Part shown: positions 16,792 to 24,341 of the stretch, one piece after another | How the letters are laid out: each line of letters starts with the position of its first letter | Numbering within the stretch: the first letter of the stretch is position 1 | Assembly: GCA_016841665.1 (NCBI GenBank) | Contig: JAENYT010000001.1 | Location: 124,001-188,000, forward strand | Length of the DNA: 64,000 bases | Reading direction: 5' to 3' | DNA from: Methanobacteriota archaeon | GTDB lineage: Archaea > Halobacteriota > Methanomicrobia > Methanomicrobiales > Methanomicrobiaceae | Position numbers and translations under genes: made by a program | The notes under the pieces: model-generated | Told to the model about the DNA's origin: nothing | What the model saw: only the letters and a program-made list of their open reading frames with translations | Database searches by the model: none

Positions 16792-19700
16792 ATGCATATA
16801 AAACCGAACGTACTATGGATTCTAACTCTGGGGGCGCTCCTGGTTTTGAGCCAGGTCGCGGCGGTTGCTGCAGCGTCTTCAGCCGAAACAACTTCTTCGA
16901 CAGCCACATCGTTGTCCGGTGAGGTGCTGTTCGTTGCGGGCAGCACGAACCTGAACGATGCCGATACCGCGATCAAAGCGCGGCTGGAGGGCATGGGCCT
17001 TGCCGTCACCGTCGTCGATGACGATGCGTGTTCGATTGCGGATGCAGAGGGTAAAGATCTGGTCTACGTGTCCTCGACCATTGCGTCGAGCAAGGTCGGG
17101 TCCAAGTACCGCGACTGTGCGGTGCCCTTTGTCACCCATGAGTCGTTCCTGTTCGATGACATGAAGATGACCGCATCAACGCTTAATGCCGACTTTGGTG
17201 CATATTCCGGGGCAAGCAGTATTGCCGTCTCCGCCGAGGGCCACCCGCTTGCGGCCGGTCTGAGTGGTAATGTCGCAGTGTATGCCTCCTCTGGCGTGCT
17301 CTCGTTCGGCAAACCCGGTGACGGGTGTGTCCGCGTCGCCTGCAACCCAGCCGATGCCGGCCAGTGCGTGATCTTTGGCTACGAGGAGGGTGCCGGCATG
17401 GTGGGTATGGATGCGCCTGCGGCGCGTGTCGGATTCTTCCTCACCGACGCTGACGCGTCCATGCTCACCGCTGAAGGGTGGCAGCTCTTCGATGCCTCGG
17501 TGACGTGGGCGCTGGGCGGTAGTTCAGCACCCGCGCCCGCACCGCAGGAAGCGCTGTTCATTGCGGGCAGCACGAACCTGAACGATGCCGACACCGCGAT
17601 CAAAGCGCGGCTGAAGGGCATGGGCCTTGCCGTCACCGTCGTCGATGACGATGCGTGTTCGATTGCGGATGCAGAGGGTAAAGATCTGGTCTACGTGTCC
17701 TCGACCATTGCGTCGAGCAAGGTCGGGTCCAAGTACCGCGACTGTGCGGTGCCCTTTGTCACCCATGAGTCGTTCCTGTTCGATGACATGAAGATGACCG
17801 CATCAACGCTTAATGCCGACTTTGGTGCATATTCCGGGGCAAGCAGTATTGCCGTCTCCGCCGAGGGCCACCCGCTTGCGGCCGGTCTGAGTGGTAATGT
17901 CGCAGTGTATGCCTCCTCTGGCGTGCTCTCGTTCGGCAAACCCGGTGACGGGTGTGTCCGCGTCGCCTGCAACCCAGCCGATGCCGGCCAGTGCGTGATC
18001 TTTGGCTACGAGGAGGGTGCCGGCATGGTGGGTATGGATGCGCCTGCGGCGCGTGTCGGATTCTTCCTCACCGACGCTGACGCGTCCATGCTCACCGCTG
18101 AAGGGTGGCAGCTCTTCGATGCCTCGGTGACGTGGGCGCTGGAAGGCGAATCGGTCGGTCCGACACCGACGCCTGAACCGACACCCGAGCCGACCGTCGA
18201 ACCGACGCCTGAACCGACTGTCGAACCGACACCAGATCCGACTCCTGCACCGGTTCCCGAACCTGAAAATGTACTGTTCGTTGCCGGCAGCAGCACCTAT
18301 CTCGGAAGCGGCGATGCGGAACTCGTGCGCTATCTTGAGCGCCTTGGCCTGACGGTGAATGTCGTGGACGATGATGCCTGCACGGCTGCGGATGCCGAAG
18401 GCATGGACCTGATCTATGTCTCTTCGACCGTTGCGTCGAGCAAGGTCGGGTCCAAGTACCGCGACTGTGCGGTGCCCTTCATCACGCACGAGTCGTTCAT
18501 CTTCGATGACATGATGATGACCGGCACCGTATCGGGCACCGACTATGGTGCCGTATCGGGTAAAACCGGAGTTGCCATCTCGGCGGCAGACTCTGCGCTC
18601 GCCGCTGGCCTGAGCGGCACCGTGGCGGTCTATACAGGTGACGATGCGCTCTCCTTCGGAAAACCGTCGGAAAGCAGCGTGAACGTGGCCTGTGACCCGG
18701 CGGATGGATCGAAATCCGTGATCTTTGGTTATGAGAACGGCGCCGCGATGATGGGCATGAACGCACCTGCAAAGCGTGTCGGTTTCTTCCTTGCTGACTC
18801 GTCGGCAGCCTCGCTCAGCAATGATGGGTGGGAGCTCTTCCGCAGCACGGTGAACTGGGCGCTGGATGCAAGCCTCGTCCCCGCTCCTGCTCCGACACCG
18901 GATCCGACAAACGCTGATGCGATCGTGTGCATCGAAGGCGGCAGCATCGTTGCCCGAAATGCCGCAGGGAGCGTCATAAAGTCCGGATCGAGTGCAGCGA
19001 CAGTAATCCAGGCTGCGGTGAACGCAGTGCCGGCCGGCGGTGTGGTCGAGATCCAGAAGGGGACCTACACCATCAGCGATTACATCAAGACCTCGAAATC
19101 GATCACCATCCGCGGGGTGGGATCTCCTCTGCTCAAGAGCGGGGACACGACCATCATCTATGGGGCCGGTTCCCAGTTCAAAGAGGTGCGGCTTGCCGCC
19201 AACCCGAGTGCAGGGGCACGGACGATTTCGGTTGCCGATGCGTCCGGCTTGAAAGCAGGCGATCTCATCATTATCTATGATGACGCGCAGTGGAACCCCT
19301 GGGATGCCGGCTGGTATCAGGACGTCAAGACCGGCGAGATGCACCTCGTCGAGAGCGTGAGCGGCACTACCATCACGGTCAAAGATCCGCTTCTCCACGG
19401 CTATTCCAGTTCAAGGAATGCCCGCGTGCAGTTCGTCCGGCCGATATCGCTCACCGTCGACGGGATCAGCATCCTTGGCGGCAGCAATAAAGGCAGCTAT
19501 ACGGGCATTTCGATGAGGTACACTGCGGACTCGGTTATCAAGAACTGCCATATCACGAATGCCGGCAACCGCGGCATCATGGTCATGGACTGCTATGAGA
19601 CACTTATCACGCAGAACACTATCGAAGGGTCCGAAAAAGACGGCTACGGCTACGGTGTGGATGTCCACCAGACCTCCGCGTACACCCGGATCATCGACAA

Positions 19701-20232
19701 CCATATCGAGAGATGCCGCCATGCCATCACGCATGTGTCGTACATCGCCTACCCGGGAGTGCAGCGCGAGACCTATATTGAGGGCAACTACCTCAGTGCC
19801 ACGGTCAGCCATACGGTTGACGCTCACCCGAACTGTGAATCGATGTACATCTACAACAACGAGATCACCCACGCCTACGCAAACAAGTACCTGATAAACA
19901 ATGGTGCGCGTTACTGCGAGGTGAAGGGGAACTACATCCATGATGGCTACGGTGCCCGCAAGCGTCAGGATTCCAAGCAGGACTCCTACATCATCAGCGG
20001 AAACACCTTCAAAAACGTGAACGACTGCGCCGATTCGACCGACCGTGGATCCTTCAAGTATGTTGAATTCACGAACAACGAATGTAACAACAGCCCTGAT
20101 TACATGGTCATTATCAAGAACGCCGCATCATTCCGTGTGAGTGGGAATACCTACGACGGTTCACGGGGTTCGAGTGCAATCTATGTCTCGAACCCGTCGG
20201 CTGGGATTATTGAGGACAATACCTTCAACTAG
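16792..20232 (+). CDS. Large secreted protein: three Rossmann-like repeats plus NosD-like beta-helix
   Basis: 1146 residues. Signal peptide about 3-31 (LWILTLGALLVLSQVAAVAAAS). Three copies of a domain of about 200 residues follow (about 44-241, 253-450, 490-690), each opening [LV]FxAGS..L...DA and carrying VVDDDAC, VYVSSTIASSKVGSKYRDCAVPF and WALG/WALE ends; the fold resembles ThuA/GATase-like domains. A PTPEPT-type linker (about 453-490) precedes repeat 3, and a parallel beta-helix fills about 704-1146. Repeats 1 and 2 are nearly identical in DNA. ATG 16792 touches GAGGTG; an ATA at 16798 is better spaced (see findings). Probably an S-layer-associated or adhesin-like surface protein. Confidence 0.85.
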   Translation: MHIKPNVLWILTLGALLVLSQVAAVAAASSAETTSSTATSLSGEVLFVAGSTNLNDADTAIKARLEGMGLAVTVVDDDACSIADAEGKDLVYVSSTIASSKVGSKYRDCAVPFVTHESFLFDDMKMTASTLNADFGAYSGASSIAVSAEGHPLAAGLSGNVAVYASSGVLSFGKPGDGCVRVACNPADAGQCVIFGYEEGAGMVGMDAPAARVGFFLTDADASMLTAEGWQLFDASVTWALGGSSAPAPAPQEALFIAGSTNLNDADTAIKARLKGMGLAVTVVDDDACSIADAEGKDLVYVSSTIASSKVGSKYRDCAVPFVTHESFLFDDMKMTASTLNADFGAYSGASSIAVSAEGHPLAAGLSGNVAVYASSGVLSFGKPGDGCVRVACNPADAGQCVIFGYEEGAGMVGMDAPAARVGFFLTDADASMLTAEGWQLFDASVTWALEGESVGPTPTPEPTPEPTVEPTPEPTVEPTPDPTPAPVPEPENVLFVAGSSTYLGSGDAELVRYLERLGLTVNVVDDDACTAADAEGMDLIYVSSTVASSKVGSKYRDCAVPFITHESFIFDDMMMTGTVSGTDYGAVSGKTGVAISAADSALAAGLSGTVAVYTGDDALSFGKPSESSVNVACDPADGSKSVIFGYENGAAMMGMNAPAKRVGFFLADSSAASLSNDGWELFRSTVNWALDASLVPAPAPTPDPTNADAIVCIEGGSIVARNAAGSVIKSGSSAATVIQAAVNAVPAGGVVEIQKGTYTISDYIKTSKSITIRGVGSPLLKSGDTTIIYGAGSQFKEVRLAANPSAGARTISVADASGLKAGDLIIIYDDAQWNPWDAGWYQDVKTGEMHLVESVSGTTITVKDPLLHGYSSSRNARVQFVRPISLTVDGISILGGSNKGSYTGISMRYTADSVIKNCHITNAGNRGIMVMDCYETLITQNTIEGSEKDGYGYGVDVHQTSAYTRIIDNHIERCRHAITHVSYIAYPGVQRETYIEGNYLSATVSHTVDAHPNCESMYIYNNEITHAYANKYLINNGARYCEVKGNYIHDGYGARKRQDSKQDSYIISGNTFKNVNDCADSTDRGSFKYVEFTNNECNNSPDYMVIIKNAASFRVSGNTYDGSRGSSAIYVSNPSAGIIEDNTFN
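16925..17514 (+). repeat. Tandem domain repeat, copy 1
   Basis: This stretch is repeated 627 bases downstream (17552-18141) in the same reading frame. I see about four base differences, all in the first 70 bases, and identity elsewhere including silent positions. It encodes the first Rossmann-like domain of the large surface protein. Confidence 0.9.
17552..18141 (+). repeat. Tandem domain repeat, copy 2
   Basis: Second copy of the 590-base unit, period 627 bases (209 codons). A third, much more diverged copy of the domain lies at about 18262-18860. The near-identity shows recent duplication or gene conversion. Confidence 0.9.
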
Positions 20233-20282
20233 TCTCACCGAAAAAGGGCCGGTCCAGTGTCCGATCGAGGGCATTGGATTAC

Positions 20283-20304
20283 GCGGGATTCATTGAAATC
20301 CCGC
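20283..20304 (+). terminator. Perfect stem-loop after the large surface protein gene
   Basis: GCGGGATT-CATTGA-AATCCCGC, an 8-bp perfect stem with a 6-base loop, 50 bases after the stop codon. No T-run follows directly, so it may protect the mRNA 3' end or help termination; I cannot tell which. The rest of 20305-20534 shows no gene. Confidence 0.45.
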
Positions 20305-20534
20305 AAGGTATGGGGGCCCGCACTATGGGCTGAGCGGGATCTCTCCCCCAACACCACTATTTTTCATTTACAGGGTGCCCGGGGTATCGTTGCATTTTTG
20401 GAAATTTTTGCACCTTCTATTCCCTGAAAAAGGGTAGGAATGCCATTTTATGGAACTGTGGTTTCTGGGGAATATTGCGCGTGTCCCGCAAAAAAGCCTG
20501 TATGGTTGGAACAGGAGTATTGTCGATCCAGTAG

Positions 20535-20554
20535 GATTATCCTTGTGGGTTATC
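20535..20554 (+). promoter_or_regulatory. Shared palindromic element, copy 2
   Basis: GATTATCC-TTGT-GGGTTATC, followed after exactly 13 bases by TATA box TTTAAATA (20568-20575). It matches 16 of 20 positions of the perfect palindrome at 22437-22456. Confidence 0.55.
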
Positions 20555-20606
20555 TATGGCAGTAGAGTTTAAATAGAGTGCAGCATAATGTCAATTAATC
20601 CTTGAG

Positions 20607-22088
20607 GTGATTTGTATAACGCCGAAGGTTTTGTTGATAGTATGTGTGGGGGCGCTTCTGGCGCTTGGCCAGGCTGCCGCAGCGGCAGCAGTCGCTCCCA
20701 ACGAAACGGTGAACGCTACGTCTCCCGTGGCGTGGAACGATTCTTCGAATATAGTCCCTGAAACAAATGCAACAGCAACGGTATCCATCGTGGGTGATGA
20801 AATCATTGCCAGGAATGCTGCCGGAGAGGTCATTGAATCCGGATCGAGTGCATCGGCGGTGATCCAGGCAGCGGTGGACGCAGTGCCTGCCGGTGGTGTG
20901 GTCGAAATCCAGCAGGGGACATACACCATCAGCGATTCTGTGCTAGCCGAGAAATCGGTTACCCTCAGGGGTATCGGAAATCCTGCACTGAAGAGCGGTG
21001 ACTCTCTGATTATCTCCGCAACGGGTTCGCAGTTCGACGAGGTGCGGCTTGCCGCCGACCCGGGCGCGGGAACACGCACGATCTCGGTTGCCGATGCGTC
21101 CGGCCTCGAAGCGGGCGATCTCATCATTATCTATGATGATACGCAGTGGAACCCCTGGGATGCCGGCTGGTACAGGGATGTCACGACCGGCGAGATGCAC
21201 CTCGTCGAGAGCGTGAGCGGCACTACCATCACGGTCAAAGATCCGCTCCTCCACGGCTATTCCAGTTCAAAGAATGCCCGCGTGCAGTTTATCCGGCCGG
21301 TATCGGTCACTGTCGAGGGGGTTGAAATCATTGGCGGCGACAACAAAGGTGGGTATACCGGCATTTCCCTGAGGTATACCGTTGACTCGGTCGTCAAGAA
21401 CTGCCATATCGAGAATGCCGGCAACCGCGGCATCATGGTCATGGACTGCTACGAGACACTTATCACGCAGAACACTATCGAGGGGTCCGAAAAGAAAGGC
21501 TACGGCTACGGTGTGGATGTCCACCAGACCTCCGCGTACACCCGGATCATCGACAACCATATCGAGAGATGCCGCCATGCCATCACGCATGTGTCGTACA
21601 TCGCCTACCCGGGAGTGCAGCGCGAGACCTATATTGAGGACAACTACCTCAGTGCCACGGTCAGCCACACGGTCGACGCTCACCCCTGTGCGGAATCGAT
21701 GTACATCTACAACAACGAGATCACCCATGCCCACGCGAACAAGTACCTGATAAACAACGGTGCGCGCTACTGCGAGGTGAAGGGGAACTATCTTCATGAT
21801 GGCTACGGGGCGCGCAAACGGCAGGACTCCAAGCAGGACTCCTACATCATCAGCGGAAATACCTTCGAAAATGTAAAAGACTGTGCCGATTCGACGGGTC
21901 GGGGATCCTTTGAATCCTTTGAATTTACGGACAATGTCTGCAAGGATTGCCCGGGCGCCATGGTCATCATCAAGAATGCAGAGTCGTTCAAGGTAAGTGG
22001 AAACGCCTATGATGGGGCAAAGGGTGCGGATGCGATTTCTGCAACGGGCTCCTCGAATGGAATTGTTGAGGGCAATAGCATTAACTAG
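20607..22088 (+). CDS. Secreted parallel beta-helix (NosD-like) protein
   Basis: About 490 residues: signal peptide (PKVLLIVCVGALLALGQAAAAA), a short Thr/Asn-rich spacer, then a beta-helix over the rest with IQQGTYTISD, GAGTRTISVADASGL, DTQWNPWDAGWY and QTSAYTRIIDNHIERCRHAITH. There is no Rossmann-like repeat, unlike its neighbour, but the helix part is nearly identical in DNA over long stretches. GTG 20607 is the only conventional start and lies inside the ribosome site GAGGTG (20604-20609), so it is doubtful; ATA 20616, 6 bases beyond that site, is a better-spaced candidate. Probably an exported surface protein. Confidence 0.82.
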   Translation: MICITPKVLLIVCVGALLALGQAAAAAAVAPNETVNATSPVAWNDSSNIVPETNATATVSIVGDEIIARNAAGEVIESGSSASAVIQAAVDAVPAGGVVEIQQGTYTISDSVLAEKSVTLRGIGNPALKSGDSLIISATGSQFDEVRLAADPGAGTRTISVADASGLEAGDLIIIYDDTQWNPWDAGWYRDVTTGEMHLVESVSGTTITVKDPLLHGYSSSKNARVQFIRPVSVTVEGVEIIGGDNKGGYTGISLRYTVDSVVKNCHIENAGNRGIMVMDCYETLITQNTIEGSEKKGYGYGVDVHQTSAYTRIIDNHIERCRHAITHVSYIAYPGVQRETYIEDNYLSATVSHTVDAHPCAESMYIYNNEITHAHANKYLINNGARYCEVKGNYLHDGYGARKRQDSKQDSYIISGNTFENVKDCADSTGRGSFESFEFTDNVCKDCPGAMVIIKNAESFKVSGNAYDGAKGADAISATGSSNGIVEGNSIN

Positions 22089-22224
22089 TCGATCAAATAG
22101 TTCGGGATTTCATGGATACGCCGGTGCGGGGAATGTGCCGTTCGGGTTGTGTCCGGAAGTGCTGGTGTTTCGAAAACGGGGGAGTCGTCCATACATGGAT
22201 GTGGTACATACTCCTTCTTACACC

Positions 22225-22231
22225 TTTTTTT
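22225..22231 (+). terminator. Oligo-T terminator candidate
   Basis: CACC followed by seven T and then CTTG, 137 bases after the stop of the beta-helix gene. Archaeal RNA polymerase stops at such T-runs. No stem is needed and none is obvious. The remainder of 22089-22436 holds no gene I can support. Confidence 0.4.
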
Positions 22232-22436
22232 CTTGATTTAATGCGGAAATTGTTGTAATTTTCACATGCTTCATTGTTTGTGGCTTTCATTTCATGAATA
22301 GTGGGCAAAAATGCTGCCTATAGGGCGACAACTGTCGGTTTGATGCCGGAATTTTTGATTTTTTCTCCTTTGCCTGTGCGCGTCGGTGCGTCCTGAGGTC
22401 CGGATTATTAGATCATCCGTACTAATTATCACATAA

Positions 22437-22456
22437 GATAACCCATATGGGTTATC
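22437..22456 (+). promoter_or_regulatory. Shared palindromic element, copy 3 (perfect 20-bp palindrome)
   Basis: GATAACCCATATGGGTTATC is self-complementary over all 20 bases. It ends 13 bases before TATA box TTTAAAAA (22470-22477), the same spacing as the copies at 16714 and 20535. This is the best template for the binding site of an unknown regulator. Confidence 0.65.
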
Positions 22457-22517
22457 CGATATGACAAGGTTTAAAAAGGTTCAATTGAAACGTCAATTAA
22501 ACCCTGGAGGTGATAGC

Positions 22518-24110
22518 ATAATCCCGAAGGTTTTGTTGATAATATGTGTGGGAGCGCTTCTGGCGTTTGGCCAGGCTGCAGCAGCAGCCACGGTTGCTCC
22601 CAATGAAACAGCAAATACAACCACTCCCATCATGGAGAATACTACAGAGAATCTCACGAATGAACATGCCACCGCAGTTGTATCTGCCGAAGGTAGCGGA
22701 TTCGTTGCCAGGAATGCGGCAGGGGAGATCATCGAATCGGGCTCTGAAGCCGCATCGGTCATTCAGTCTGCCGTGGACGATGTTTCTGCAGGTGGCGTGG
22801 TGACCATTCAGCAGGGAACCTATACCATCAAGTCCTCGATCAATGTGAAGAAATCCATCACCCTGCGTGGTGAGGGGATGCCGACCTTCAAGAGCGGGAC
22901 TGAATCATACCTCATCGAGTGCAAGGGCACGCTCCTCAAGAGCGAGCGCCCCGGTGAGGACGTTTCGGCAAACAGCACATCGGTGAGTGTCGAAGACGCA
23001 TCCGGCCTTGAAGTGGGCGATTTGATTCTCATCTTCGATGAGACGCAGTGGAACCCGTGGGATGCCGGATGGTACCAGCGGATGAAGACGGGAGAGCTGC
23101 AGCGTGTCGAACGCGTCGATGGCAATGAGATCGGTTTCAATGATCCGCTGCTCCATGGATACTCCCTCTCCATGAACGCCGAGGTCCAGTACATCCGACC
23201 GATCACGGTTTCCATCGAGGGCATCGAGATCCAGGGCGGCAGCAATACCGCCATGTATTCGGGGATAGATATGCGATACACCATCGATTCGTCTATCAAA
23301 GGCTGCCATATTGAAAATTGCGGGCTGCGTTCGACCCATATCATGGACTGCTATGAGACCACCATATCCGAATGCACCATCGAGAAAAGCGAGAAAACAG
23401 GCTATGGATACGGTGTGGATGTCCACAGTTCGTCGGCATACACTCGCATTGTGAACAATACCATCGACCGATGCCGGCACTGCGTCACCATCGTGGCCCA
23501 CCCTGGTTCAAGTATCGGTGTGCCCAGAGAGACCTACGTTGAGGACAACTTCCTCAGTGGTTCGATCGGGCATACGATCGACGCCCACCCGTGCGCCGAG
23601 TCCTGGTATATCTACAACAACGAGATTACCCACAACGACGGGACCAAATATCTCGTCAACAACGCCGCAAAGTATTGCGAGGTGAAGGGGAACACGTTCC
23701 ATGACGGATATGGATGCCGCAAGCGTCAGGATATTCGTGATATCACCTTCATCATCGAAAATAACACCTTCGACAATGTGAAGGACTGTGCGGATACGAC
23801 AGACCGGGGTACGGTGAAGTGCTTCGAGTTCTCCGGCAACGAGTGCAACAACTGTCAGAATTTCATGGTTAAGAGCACGATCGCCGAAGACGTGACCATT
23901 ACCGGTAACACCTACAACGGCAAGGAGAACGGCGAAGTGATCTTCGTTAAAAATGCCGAGAGCGGTTCGATTGAAGGCAATGTTATCGAAGGTTTGATCA
24001 AGAACCGCATAAATGTGCAGGGCAGTGTGAACGTGCTCGTGGAAGGCAACAGCGGCACCGAGGATCCGGTATCGGATGCCTCCGCATCAAACCTGTCCGC
24101 TTCCGAGTAA
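22518..24110 (+). CDS. Secreted parallel beta-helix (NosD-like) protein
   Basis: 530 residues from the preferred start: signal peptide (PKVLLIICVGALLAFGQAAAAA), then a beta-helix with the family core DETQWNPWDAGWYQRM and SSSAYTRIVNNTIDRCRHCVT, ending in a polar tail rich in Ser and Ala. The in-frame ATG at 22461 lies upstream of the TATA box (22470-22477) and so should not be in the mRNA. The strong site GGAGGTG (22506-22512) points to ATA 22518 (ATA-ATC-CCG-AAG), 5 bases on, as the real but unusual start; a later TTG is the only conventional alternative. It is more diverged from its two upstream paralogues than they are from each other. Confidence 0.78.
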   Translation: MIPKVLLIICVGALLAFGQAAAAATVAPNETANTTTPIMENTTENLTNEHATAVVSAEGSGFVARNAAGEIIESGSEAASVIQSAVDDVSAGGVVTIQQGTYTIKSSINVKKSITLRGEGMPTFKSGTESYLIECKGTLLKSERPGEDVSANSTSVSVEDASGLEVGDLILIFDETQWNPWDAGWYQRMKTGELQRVERVDGNEIGFNDPLLHGYSLSMNAEVQYIRPITVSIEGIEIQGGSNTAMYSGIDMRYTIDSSIKGCHIENCGLRSTHIMDCYETTISECTIEKSEKTGYGYGVDVHSSSAYTRIVNNTIDRCRHCVTIVAHPGSSIGVPRETYVEDNFLSGSIGHTIDAHPCAESWYIYNNEITHNDGTKYLVNNAAKYCEVKGNTFHDGYGCRKRQDIRDITFIIENNTFDNVKDCADTTDRGTVKCFEFSGNECNNCQNFMVKSTIAEDVTITGNTYNGKENGEVIFVKNAESGSIEGNVIEGLIKNRINVQGSVNVLVEGNSGTEDPVSDASASNLSASE

Positions 24111-24341
24111 CTGGCCGGCGCCTGCAATGCGGTGCGGATCTTCCCGCTCCGGATAAATTATCGCCCGGTATGTGCCGGTGAAACCCCGCCGATTTAGTTG
24201 ATGGCGGCCCTCTCATCGGGCCGGGAGATCCTCCCGTACCGCACATATCCCGGATCAACCCAACACCTTTTAACGACCTGGCTTTTCTGTGTCGCAATCT
24301 CGCCCTGATAAGCGTGAATATCCCTGCAGTTCACGAAAGCT

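Noticed and set aside
18151-18265. Possible CRISPR-like short repeats (CCGACACC/CCGACGCC words)
   Set aside because: These are the in-frame codons of the PTPEPT linker of the surface protein, without spacers.
17803-19398. Open frame of 531 codons on the reverse strand within the large surface-protein gene
   Set aside because: It is antisense to a coherent, domain-rich forward gene, its product is Arg/His-rich without any domain, and it follows from codon bias of repeated GAC/GCC codons opposite.
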